In this document: positions 50,645 through 58,926 of the stretch, in pieces
Numbering within the stretch: the stretch's first letter is position 1
Layout of the letters: each line of letters begins with the position of its first letter
Source: 67-14 sp035502775
Lineage (GTDB): Bacteria; Actinomycetota; Thermoleophilia; Solirubrobacterales; 70-9
Direction: 5' to 3'
NCBI GenBank assembly: GCA_035502775.1
Contig: DATJUB010000062.1
Coordinates: 1-64,000, forward strand
Length of the DNA: 64,000 nucleotides
Translations under genes and position numbers: made by a program
Notes under the pieces: generated by a model
The model's database searches: none
Told to the model about the DNA's origin: nothing
Seen by the model: only the letters and a program-made list of their open reading frames with translations

Positions 50645-51973
50645 ATGATTGTTTTCGGCTTACTACTCGGAATCGTGCTCGGCGGCCTGTCCGCCTATGT
50701 AGTCATGACGCGCCGTCAGGCTGACACCGCCGGTGAGCTGCGCGACGCCCTGGCGGATCTGCGCACCATCGAAGAGAAGCTGGCCTCGTCTGAAGACCAG
50801 CTGAGGATTCAGGCCGCGCATCACGAGAAGCAGCTGGAGCTGGTTCAGGCCGATCGCAAGCAGCTGTCCACCGAGATGGAGTCGATCTCGAACCAGGTCC
50901 TCCGGAAGACCTCCCAGCAGCTGTCCGAAGCTCTCGCTCAGCAACAGAAGCTCGAACGCCAAGAGGCCCGCACCGAGATGGAGAAGCGGACCACCGAGAT
51001 CCGGACCGCGGTCACCCCGGTCACCGAGAAATTGGTCGAGATGCAGAAAAAGGTGGAAGAGCTCGAACGGGAACGGGCGAAGTCCCACGTCGCGCTCGAT
51101 CAGCAGATCAAGCATCTCAAGGAGGGTGTCGGCGACCTGGCCAACCAGGCCGGCGGATTGACCGCGGCCCTGAAGAAACCGGCCGGCCGCGGGTCCTGGG
51201 GTGAGATCCAGCTGCGCAACGTGATCGAGATGGCGGGGATGCTGGAGCACTGCGATTTCGAGACCCAGGTGACCGTGCACGACGAGGGCTCCCGGCTTCG
51301 TCCCGATGTCGTGGTCAACATGCCCGGAGGCCGGTCCGTGGTCGTGGACGCGAAGGTTCCGATGGAGGCGTTCCTCTCCGCACAGGAAGCACTGGACGAC
51401 GACACCCGCGAGGCGTTCCTCGCCAAGCACGCTCAGCAGGTGCGAAATCACGTGACCGCACTCCGGAAAAAGGAGTACCAGGCACAGTTCGACCAGAGCC
51501 CGGACCTAGTGGTGATGTTCGTGCCGAGCGAAGGGATCTACCACTCGGCTCTGGCCCAGGATTCGACCCTGCTCGAGTACGGCCTCTCCGAGAAGGTGCT
51601 GATCGCGACGCCCACGACCCTGATCGGAATCCTGCAGGCGATCAACTACGGGTGGGGACAGGATCGGATCGGCCGGTCCGCCCAGGAGATCGCCGACGCG
51701 GGACGTGAACTGCACAAGCGTGTCGCGACGTTCGCCGAACCGTTGGCCCGCGTGGGCAAGTCGATCGACTCGGCGGCCTCGAACTACAACAAGGCGATCG
51801 GCTCGTTCGAGCGGATGGTTCTGCCTCAGCTGAGGAAGATCGAGTCCGCCGGCGCGAAGTCGCCCAAGGAGATCGAGGAGATGCCGAACGTGGAAACCAT
51901 GGCCAGGGAAATCACGGCCGAAATTCCCAACGCCCTCGAGTTGCCGGAGCCCGACATCTCCGACGCCGCCTAG
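50645..51973 (+). CDS. rmuC: DNA recombination protein RmuC
   Basis: 442 aa. N-terminal membrane segment (~1-20), long coiled coil (~25-165), then the RmuC nuclease-like domain: GRGSWGEIQLRNVIEMAGM, RPDVVVNMPGGRSVVVDAKVPM, FVPSEGIYHSALAQD, LIATPTTLIGILQAI. Limits inversion at repeats. Confidence 0.95.
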   Translation: MIVFGLLLGIVLGGLSAYVVMTRRQADTAGELRDALADLRTIEEKLASSEDQLRIQAAHHEKQLELVQADRKQLSTEMESISNQVLRKTSQQLSEALAQQQKLERQEARTEMEKRTTEIRTAVTPVTEKLVEMQKKVEELERERAKSHVALDQQIKHLKEGVGDLANQAGGLTAALKKPAGRGSWGEIQLRNVIEMAGMLEHCDFETQVTVHDEGSRLRPDVVVNMPGGRSVVVDAKVPMEAFLSAQEALDDDTREAFLAKHAQQVRNHVTALRKKEYQAQFDQSPDLVVMFVPSEGIYHSALAQDSTLLEYGLSEKVLIATPTTLIGILQAINYGWGQDRIGRSAQEIADAGRELHKRVATFAEPLARVGKSIDSAASNYNKAIGSFERMVLPQLRKIESAGAKSPKEIEEMPNVETMAREITAEIPNALELPEPDISDAA

Positions 51974-52000
51974 TTCACCGGGCGCACGCCGGACGGACAA

Positions 52001-52897
52001 TCACGTGATGCCGTGTTCCAACGCGGTCTTCACCTGCGCGTCGAGCGCGTTCAGCCGATAGAGCGCGATCGCCTCGGCCGAGGGGAAGTGACGCAGCCGC
52101 AGGGCATCGGTGCCGTGATGGCACATGACCACGGCCATCAGCGCGTCCCGCTCGCCCCTTTCGAGTGAGGCGGAGGCATCGCCGATCATCTCGGCTCCGA
52201 GGTGGAGGTGGCCGAGTGCCCGGCCGCGTTCGCTCAGCCCGATCTCGGCTCCGTAGGTGAACTCCTCGGTCTTGCCGATGTCGTGGATCAGCGCGGCGGT
52301 CATCAGCAGGTCGGAGTTGAGCTTGGGATGGAGCACACAGGTCTCGGTGACCAGGGTGCCGACCGCGACCGTGTGCTCGATCAGGCCGCCGACGTAGGCG
52401 TGATGCCCGGCACGCGTGCAGGGCGCCCGCCGGAACTCTTCGGCGGCGGGACCCTCGAAGATCAGGCGTTCCACCACCGAGCGCAGCCCGGCGTTGTGGA
52501 TCTCGCGGGTCAGGTGTTCGAGGAAGCCCTCGAGCTCGTCGCGATCGCGATACGCGGTCGGCAGGAACTCGGATCCGTCCGACTCGGAGGGGTCGACCTT
52601 GCGCACATCCTCGAGCTCGGCACTGAGAACTCCGCGGAATCGCTCGACCTTGCCGCGTGCCTCGATCACGTCGCCGCGTTCGAAGCGAAGCGCGATCTGG
52701 TCGATGTCGCGGAAGATCCTCGCCGGGATCGAGCCGGAGCGGTCGCGCAGCTCGAGGCTGAGATAGCCCGAACCGTTGCGGGCGGTGAGCCTGTCCTTAC
52801 GGGCACAGACGTAACGGCCCCTGAAGGCGCGCCCAGGGGTCAGCTCCGCGACCGGCGGTCCGTCTTTCGCCTCTTCCCTGTCGGCAGGATCACTCAC
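52001..52897 (-). CDS. OB-fold/HD-domain 3'-5' exoribonuclease (YhaM-like)
   Basis: 298 aa from GTG. N-terminal OB fold (~20-105: YLSLELRDRSGSIPARIF, VIEARGKVERF), then an HD domain: HHAYVGGLIEHTVAVG, AALIHDIGKTEEF, HLHLGAEMI, VVMCHHGT. Matches the YhaM exonuclease layout. Divergent from the PAC2 gene. Confidence 0.88.
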   Translation of the reverse strand: MSDPADREEAKDGPPVAELTPGRAFRGRYVCARKDRLTARNGSGYLSLELRDRSGSIPARIFRDIDQIALRFERGDVIEARGKVERFRGVLSAELEDVRKVDPSESDGSEFLPTAYRDRDELEGFLEHLTREIHNAGLRSVVERLIFEGPAAEEFRRAPCTRAGHHAYVGGLIEHTVAVGTLVTETCVLHPKLNSDLLMTAALIHDIGKTEEFTYGAEIGLSERGRALGHLHLGAEMIGDASASLERGERDALMAVVMCHHGTDALRLRHFPSAEAIALYRLNALDAQVKTALEHGIT

Positions 52898-52950
52898 TTT
52901 TTACATCCTGACCTACCGGGCGGAGTAGCGCCATCCTCTACCCTGAAGAA

Positions 52951-53814
52951 ATGGATCATTTGCGCTGGGAGATGAACCCGCCAAAACTCCGTAGCCCGAT
53001 TCTCGTCTGCGCCTTCCGCGGATGGAACGATGCCGCCTCCGCGGCGTCGTCGGCCCTGGAGACCCTGGCCGACTCGCTCGAGGTCGACGTGCTGGCCGAG
53101 ATCGACCCGGAGGAGTACTTCGATTTTCAGGCCAACCGGCCCACGGTCTCGTTCACCGACAGCAAGCACCGGCGGATCGAGTGGCCGCGCAACACCTTCA
53201 TCGCGGCCCGGGCACAGGGCGCCGACCGTGATCTGGTGCTGCTGGACGGCACCGAGCCCAACCTGAAGTGGCGCACCTACTCCGAGACCATCGTCAAGGT
53301 CGCCGAGTTCCTCAACGTCGAGACGGTGATCGTGCTGGGTTCGCTGATCGCCGAGGTGGCGCACACCCTGCCGGTGCCGATCACCGGCCTCGCCACCGAC
53401 GACGCGATGATCAAGCGCCTCGAGCTGGACCGTTCGGACTACGAGGGCCCGACCGGCATCGTCGGCGTGATCCACGACCGCTGCCGTGCCGCCGGCCTGC
53501 CTTCGGCCTCACTCTGGGCCGCCGTGCCTCACTATGTCGCGGCGGTTCCCAACCCGAAGGCCGCGCTCGCGCTCAGCGAGAAGCTGGAGCGCATCACCGG
53601 GGTGGCCGCCGACATCTCCGGCCTCGAGGACGAGACCGCCGCCTACGAGGAACAGATCGGACGCGCGGTCTCTGCCGATCCCGAGGTCGAGGAACTGGTC
53701 CACCGAATCGAGAGCGAACAGCGCGAGCGAGGCCACGGAGAGATCGACGTGCCGAGCGGAGACGTGCTCGCCATGGAATTCCAGCGGTTCCTGAAGAACC
53801 GCGACTCCGAGTAG
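52951..53814 (+). CDS. PAC2-family protein (proteasome assembly chaperone-like)
   Basis: 287 aa. ILVCAFRGWNDAASAASSAL, PEEYFDFQANRPTV, LLDGTEPNLKWRTY, LGSLIAEVAHTLPVPITG, PASLWAAVPHYV-like (SASLWAAVPHYVAA) are the actinobacterial PAC2 hallmarks. Function in these bacteria is unsettled; possibly linked to the actinobacterial proteasome. Confidence 0.92.
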   Translation: MDHLRWEMNPPKLRSPILVCAFRGWNDAASAASSALETLADSLEVDVLAEIDPEEYFDFQANRPTVSFTDSKHRRIEWPRNTFIAARAQGADRDLVLLDGTEPNLKWRTYSETIVKVAEFLNVETVIVLGSLIAEVAHTLPVPITGLATDDAMIKRLELDRSDYEGPTGIVGVIHDRCRAAGLPSASLWAAVPHYVAAVPNPKAALALSEKLERITGVAADISGLEDETAAYEEQIGRAVSADPEVEELVHRIESEQRERGHGEIDVPSGDVLAMEFQRFLKNRDSE

Positions 53815-53833
53815 GTCCTGAAGAACCGCGACT
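53789..53833. repeat. 27-bp tandem duplication across the PAC2 stop
   Basis: tcctgaagaaccgcgact occurs at 53789-53806 and again at 53816-53833, in the same reading frame (9 codons). The first copy ends the protein (LKNRDSE); the second is just after the stop. Confidence 0.8.
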
Positions 53834-53945
53834 TCGAACTACCCAGGCTCCCCGGCGACGGGGCGGTCGGGTGAAGGGTCGAGTCGGCTGGATGGGGAAG
53901 GCGGGAGACCCTTCACCCGGCCGCCCCCTGACCACCGCGGCCCGG

Positions 53946-56900
53946 CTACGCCTCGGCGGCGGGACAGACGAGGCGGTAGTCGCACCAGCCGCAGACCTGT
54001 GGTGAGGGCCGTGGTTCGAAGTCCTGGCCGAGGATGCCCTCGCCGACCTCCAGCACCGTCCGTTCGATCCTCTCGGTCTCTCCCTCGCCGGCCTCGATCT
54101 CGACTTTCTCGCCGTCCAGAACGTAGTAGTAGACACCGCTGCCGACCTCGAGATCCCAGGCTTCGGCGGCGCCGATCCTGTAGATCGCCAGCTGGATGTC
54201 ACCGCCCAGCCTTTCGGTGTTGACCTTCTGTCCGGTCTTGTAGTCGATCACCTCATATCCGCCCCGGCCGGTGCGGTCGACCCGGTCGACCCGGCCGCGG
54301 ACGTAGTGCGGACCGATCTTGAACTCGAACTGGCGTTCCAGCCAGACCGGCTCGGAGTCGGAGCGGCTCTCACTCTCCCAGTAGTTCTTCATCGCCGCAT
54401 AGGCACGATCCTTGAACTGGAGTTCGTCGTTGGAGTCCCCGAATCCGGAGCGGCGCCAGCCCTGTTCGAGCAGTCCCATCAGCTGCGGCAGGCCGCCCTC
54501 CTCCGCGCCCTTCGCCAGCTTGGGGTCGTGGAATCGCTGGAGGACGTTGTGGATCAGGATCCCGAACCGCTGATTGATGGTCGGCGCCTGGGGAATGCCG
54601 AATACCCGTGCGAACTTGTACTTCAGCGGACAGGTCAGATACAGGTCCACGTCCGAGGCCGAGAGGCGCAGGTCACCGCCGCGCTTCGGAAGGAAGGCGG
54701 CCAGCGAGGGCTCGGTCTTCGAGTCGATCAGGTTCTGCCGGACTCCCCGGTCCCGTTCGTTGGCCAGCAGATACGGATCGAGGGTCGAGTGTTCGAGCTC
54801 CGCCAGCTGCTCCGGGGTCGCTACCTGGGCGAGGAGGCCGTTGACCGCATCGATCGATTCGGCATCCACCGCGCCGCCCGGGCGCTGGGCGAGCGCCGCG
54901 AGTTTCAGCAGCTCGAGATAGCGGGTGATCGCCCTGTTGACGTCGATCGCGGTATCGAGGCGCGGCTCGCTCAGTTCGCGTCCCGCCTTCCAGGACGCTT
55001 CGAGAACCTCGTCGCGCATCATGCGATAGGTCGCGTGAAGGTCCTCTGCCGGGCCGAACAGTTCCTCTTCGTGAACCTCTTCGATTCCGCCGACTACGGT
55101 GAGCACGTCGTCGTAGACACCCCCCGAGATGACCGCCCGCGACGGGTCCGGGTCGATCCGCGAGAGTACGGCGCTCTGGTCGGCCGAGGTGATCGCGGTC
55201 GCGACCGCGGGCCGGTCGTGGTCGGCGGTCCGGTCGAGTCCGAGCAGGTAGATCCGGGACCACTGCCGGCCCTTGATCTCTTCGACGGAAAAGACCTGGA
55301 CCGCGTCGACCGAGGGAATCTCCCGTGATTCGGTCACCGCGAGACCGGTGTCGGCCAGTGAAGAAAGGAAGGCGATGAACTCTCGGGTGGAGCCGGTCGG
55401 GTCCCGCCGGGACCAGGTGGTGGCGATGTCGGCCAGGCGGGAAAGACCGAGGAGCCGCTCCGCGGTTTCCGGCTTGGCCGCGAAAAGGCGCTGGCGCCGG
55501 AAGCCGACCCGCTCGATCAATCGCCGCACGAACACATCGGGACGGTGGCCGTCGAGCGCCGCGGCCGCGGCCTTGTAGAGAGCGAGGAAGGACTCGATCC
55601 GCTGGCGGGCCTCGGGAACTATCTGCGGGCTTTCCAGCGCCGCGTCGCAGGCCGACACCATGTCGAGCTTGCGGCGCCGCGCGATCACGGTCAGCTTGGC
55701 CAGGTCGACCGAGCGCAGTTCGATCGGGGGCCTGGTGATCGCGCGGGTCACCGCCGGCGCGTCGTTGGGGTTGGCCAGGGCCCTGAGCCAGGCGATCGTG
55801 TCACGCACTTCGGGCTGGCGGAACAGTGCCGCGCCGCCACCGACGGTCGCCGGCACGCCGCGCTCGGCCAGCGCCGATGCGACCACGCCGCCATCCCGGT
55901 TCGCGTCTCCCACCGCGATCGCGATCGTCCCCGGATCGGTGCCTTCGCCGATCGCGTGTTCGACCTCTCGAGCGACGGCCTGAGCTTCGGCCTGGGCGCC
56001 GCCCGATCTCCAGAACCGGATCGAACCGGAAGCCTCGGCCGGGCGCCACTCGGCGGCCGGGACGATGCCACCACCCGCCAGCACCGCCCGCGCCGCGTCG
56101 ATCGAGTCCGGCCCGAGGCGAAAGGACTCGGACAGAGTGACTGTGGCCGCGGCCGGGGCGAGGCCGTCGAACAGCCGCCGTGCCGAGGGTCCGGCCGGGG
56201 AGCGGGACTCGTCGATCGCCGCGACCAGCGATTCGGCCCGGCCCGCCAACTCGGCCAGCAGCGCGGCCCGCACCGGATACAGGTCTTCGAGCTCGTCGAC
56301 GATCAGGTGAGGAAACTCGGCACCGGTCCGTTCGGGTAGTCCGGGGTCGGAGGCGAGCAGGTCGGTCGCGATCGAGCAGGCGTCCGCCGCGTCGATGCAG
56401 CCGAGCTCGGCGAGCATCCGGTCGTGCACCCCGATGAGCTCCGCCACCTCGGCCTCCCGGCTCGCCTCGGGTTCCTCCCGTTCGGCGGCGGCCGCGAGGA
56501 TCTCTGCCGGGGTGACCCGGTCCCTTTTCAGCTGGTCGACCCGCCTGAGCAGGCCCGACATCAGCCCGGTCGGGTTGCCCCTGATCTGGTGATGCCGCAG
56601 GGGGAGGTCGTCGAACCGGACCAGCAGCATGGCCAGCCTTTCGGCCGGACCGACGATCTCGAAGCTCGGGTCGAGGCCGGCCGCGCCGGCGGATCTCCGG
56701 AGCAGGCGTTCGGCGAGTGCCTCCCAGGTGACGACGACCAGCTCTTCGTAGGGCGGCTCCAGCAGAGACTCCAGCCGGGCGCGGTGCTCGGCCGCGGCAT
56801 TGACCGTCGATGTGATGACCGCGATCCGTGAGGGATCGATCCCTTCGGAGACCAGGCGGGCGACCCGGTCGGCCAGGGCGGAGCTCTTGCCGACTCCGGC

Positions 56901-57002
56901 GGCTCCCTCGATCAGGAGCGGGCCGGCACCGTGATCCCGCACGGCGATCTGGCCGGGGCTCGGCACGGTGGAAGGCGGGGCGCCCTGGGTGTCATCGCTC
57001 AC
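53946..57002 (-). CDS. UvrD/AddB-like helicase with C-terminal Fe-S PD-(D/E)XK nuclease
   Basis: 1018 aa from GTG. SF1 ATPase: PSPGQIAVRDH Q-motif, Walker A EGAAGVGKSS at ~32, Walker B LIVDELEDLYP at ~240, LSESFRLG, VQVFSVEEIKGRQW motif V. The nuclease region (~800-1018) has CPLKYKF, GRVDRVDR, YEVIDYKTGQK, QLAIY and CGWCDYRLVC, giving the Cys set of a nuclease 4Fe-4S cluster as in AddB/AdnB. Likely double-strand-break end processing. No partner subunit adjacent. Confidence 0.9.
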   Translation of the reverse strand: MSDDTQGAPPSTVPSPGQIAVRDHGAGPLLIEGAAGVGKSSALADRVARLVSEGIDPSRIAVITSTVNAAAEHRARLESLLEPPYEELVVVTWEALAERLLRRSAGAAGLDPSFEIVGPAERLAMLLVRFDDLPLRHHQIRGNPTGLMSGLLRRVDQLKRDRVTPAEILAAAAEREEPEASREAEVAELIGVHDRMLAELGCIDAADACSIATDLLASDPGLPERTGAEFPHLIVDELEDLYPVRAALLAELAGRAESLVAAIDESRSPAGPSARRLFDGLAPAAATVTLSESFRLGPDSIDAARAVLAGGGIVPAAEWRPAEASGSIRFWRSGGAQAEAQAVAREVEHAIGEGTDPGTIAIAVGDANRDGGVVASALAERGVPATVGGGAALFRQPEVRDTIAWLRALANPNDAPAVTRAITRPPIELRSVDLAKLTVIARRRKLDMVSACDAALESPQIVPEARQRIESFLALYKAAAAALDGHRPDVFVRRLIERVGFRRQRLFAAKPETAERLLGLSRLADIATTWSRRDPTGSTREFIAFLSSLADTGLAVTESREIPSVDAVQVFSVEEIKGRQWSRIYLLGLDRTADHDRPAVATAITSADQSAVLSRIDPDPSRAVISGGVYDDVLTVVGGIEEVHEEELFGPAEDLHATYRMMRDEVLEASWKAGRELSEPRLDTAIDVNRAITRYLELLKLAALAQRPGGAVDAESIDAVNGLLAQVATPEQLAELEHSTLDPYLLANERDRGVRQNLIDSKTEPSLAAFLPKRGGDLRLSASDVDLYLTCPLKYKFARVFGIPQAPTINQRFGILIHNVLQRFHDPKLAKGAEEGGLPQLMGLLEQGWRRSGFGDSNDELQFKDRAYAAMKNYWESESRSDSEPVWLERQFEFKIGPHYVRGRVDRVDRTGRGGYEVIDYKTGQKVNTERLGGDIQLAIYRIGAAEAWDLEVGSGVYYYVLDGEKVEIEAGEGETERIERTVLEVGEGILGQDFEPRPSPQVCGWCDYRLVCPAAEA

Positions 57003-57058
57003 CCCTCAAAAGTATCCGACCGCCGCGCCTGGACGGTGACTGTCACTACCATGCGCTG

Positions 57059-57889
57059 ATGAGTCCCTCCCATGAAGATCAGGCCCTCTCCGCCAATTGG
57101 CTGGAGATCTGCCGCCGAATAGTCGAGAAGCAGAAGGAACTCTTCGCGAAAAGCGACACGCTCGAAGAGCGGGACGATTATGACGGCGTCGGCGAGGGCG
57201 GGGATCACACTCTCGTGCTCGATCGTCAATGCGAGGACATCGTGTTCGCCGAGCTGGACGAGCTGGCCGCCGAGGGCGCGGCCTTCACGGCGATCTCGGA
57301 AGAGCGCGGCACGGTCCAGTTCAACGGCGGCGGTGAGACCTGGGTCGTGATCGATCCGATCGACGGTTCGCTCAACGTGAAGCGGACCCTGCCCAGTCAC
57401 AGTCTCTCGATCGCGATCGGCTCGGCTCCGAACATGGCCGCGGTCGAGTTCGGCTATGTCTACGACTTCGGTCCTCGCGAGGAGTTCTGGGCCCAGAGCG
57501 GCGCCGGGGCCTTCCTCGACGGCCGGCAGTTGAAGGTGACCCCGGCCGAGCGCCTCGAGGTCGTCGGGGTCGAGGGCGCCGAGCCCGGCCGGATCCTGCC
57601 GTTGCTGGAGAAGCTCCAGGGGGAGATCTACCGCCTGCGCTGTGTCGGCTCTCTCGCGATCACCCTGTCCTACGTGGCCTCGAATCGATTCGACGGCATG
57701 GTCACCCCGCATCCGTCCCGATCGGTGGATGTGGCCGCGGCCCAGCTGATCGCCCGCGAGGCCGGGGCTTTCGTCGCCCTCGGCGAGGATGGTCTCACCG
57801 AGGTCGGATTCGATCTCGACCAGCGGTTCTCGGTGACCGCCGCGAACTCGCCCGAGGGTCTCAAGACCCTCCTCGCCAGCCGCCGGTAG
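57059..57889 (+). CDS. Inositol monophosphatase-family phosphatase
   Basis: 276 aa from the ATG beginning MSPSHEDQ; the long upstream frame antisense to the helicase is rejected. Metal-dependent sugar phosphatase: GEGGDHTLVLD, SEERG (Glu ligand), VIDPIDGSLN, and SVDVAAAQLIAREAG (Asp ligand). Could act on myo-inositol-1-phosphate, fructose-1,6-bisphosphate or a nucleotide; not resolvable by eye. Confidence 0.88.
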   Translation: MSPSHEDQALSANWLEICRRIVEKQKELFAKSDTLEERDDYDGVGEGGDHTLVLDRQCEDIVFAELDELAAEGAAFTAISEERGTVQFNGGGETWVVIDPIDGSLNVKRTLPSHSLSIAIGSAPNMAAVEFGYVYDFGPREEFWAQSGAGAFLDGRQLKVTPAERLEVVGVEGAEPGRILPLLEKLQGEIYRLRCVGSLAITLSYVASNRFDGMVTPHPSRSVDVAAAQLIAREAGAFVALGEDGLTEVGFDLDQRFSVTAANSPEGLKTLLASRR

Positions 57890-57904
57890 ACCAACGAGTT
57901 CAAC

Positions 57905-57953
57905 ATTCCGGGTCCGTCACTCCTTCGAAGCGAGGGGTTTTCGGACCCAGAAT
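57905..57953 (+). terminator. Hairpin after IMPase gene
   Basis: Arms attccgggtccg (57905-57916) and cggacccagaat (57942-57953), one mismatch, 25-base loop; 15 bases after the stop. Part of a ~200-base AT-richer gap that also holds the promoter of the next gene. Confidence 0.45.
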
Positions 57954-58015
57954 ATGCAATGACTTGGCTTGGGGAGCGGGTTTGGTCTTTGTGATGCACG
58001 CACATCCGGAAATCA

Positions 58016-58043
58016 GAACAAATGTTCGTATCGGTGCTACACT
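58016..58043 (+). promoter_or_regulatory. LexA-like box and promoter of the H1-like gene
   Basis: GAAC-AAAT-GTTC at 58016-58027, followed by g, matches the Gram-positive SOS box CGAAC-N4-GTTCG in all but the first base. It overlaps the -35 position of a promoter with -10-like TACACT at 58038-58043. Confidence 0.45.
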
Positions 58044-58095
58044 TCAAACATCCTTAGAAGTAAGTAATCTAATTTCAACAATGAAGGAGCAGACG

Positions 58096-58782
58096 ATGAG
58101 CCCCGATACCACCGCCAAGACGGCCCCCAAGAAGACCGCCGCGAAGAAGACCGCGACCAAGGCCACGGCCACCAAGTCCGCCGCCAAGAAGCCGGCCGCG
58201 AAGTCGACCGCCAAGGCCGCTCCGAAGAAGACCGCCGCGAAGAAGACCACCAAGCCGCGCACCGCGACTCAGCTCCGTTCCGAGGCTGCCGCCAAGGCGA
58301 CGCATGCCGCCGAGCTCGACGCCAAGACCGCTCGCACCCGTCTGAACGAGACCGTCGAGGCCGCCCGTGAGGCCACCGAGACCGTCGTCAACGTGTCGGT
58401 CGGCGCCGCCCTCAACCTTTCCGAGAAGGTCAGCGAGCTCGTCGAGCCGTGGACCGACCAGGCTTCCGCCGAGAAGAAGGTCAAGGGCTACCGTGCCGAG
58501 CTGACCAAGACCTTCAAGCGCGCCGAGCGCCGTGGCACCACCGCCCGCCGCAAGGCCACCACGAAGGCCCGCAAGCAGCGCACCTCGCTCGAGCGTCGCG
58601 TCCGCAAGCAGCAGAAGAGCGTCGAGAAGCAGATCAAGGCCACCAACAAGGATGTCTCGAAGAACATCGAGAACCGTGTGAGCCAGGTCCAGGACGACGT
58701 TTCCAAGGTTGCCGAGGTCCAGGGCAAGCGTGCTCAGGAACTCGTGAACAAGGTGACGGAGCGCGTGACCGCCCTCGTCTGA
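58096..58782 (+). CDS. Histone H1-like Lys/Ala-rich DNA-binding protein with coiled coil
   Basis: 228 aa from the ATG after GAAGGAG. Residues ~5-55 are Lys-Ala-Thr-Pro repeats (KKTAAKKTA style), like the tails of histone H1 and actinobacterial HupB. Residues ~60-130 form an amphipathic phasin-like helix, ~130-175 are Arg/Lys-rich, and ~175-228 form a coiled coil. Probably nucleoid-associated. Sits alone with its own promoter and a strong terminator. Confidence 0.82.
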   Translation: MSPDTTAKTAPKKTAAKKTATKATATKSAAKKPAAKSTAKAAPKKTAAKKTTKPRTATQLRSEAAAKATHAAELDAKTARTRLNETVEAAREATETVVNVSVGAALNLSEKVSELVEPWTDQASAEKKVKGYRAELTKTFKRAERRGTTARRKATTKARKQRTSLERRVRKQQKSVEKQIKATNKDVSKNIENRVSQVQDDVSKVAEVQGKRAQELVNKVTERVTALV

Positions 58783-58875
58783 ACGACTTAGCCCGGCCGG
58801 TGCGGAGAGCACCGAACCGGAGAAGATCGGCTGACCTCATACCTCGTCAGTCGATGTAGTACCTCTCCTCCCTCG

Positions 58876-58903
58876 CCAACGGCCCCTTCCCAGGGGCCGT
58901 TGG
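58876..58903 (+). terminator. Terminator after the H1-like gene
   Basis: 12-bp perfect stem (58876-58887 with 58892-58903) with loop tccc, followed by tattt. About 95 bases after the stop. Confidence 0.8.
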
Positions 58904-58926
58904 TATTTAACGACCCGGCCGGAACA

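Noticed and set aside
58104..58260. Lys-Ala codon repeats as a possible CRISPR or microsatellite
   Set aside because: Repeats are irregular and in frame, encoding the H1-like tail; no spacer structure.
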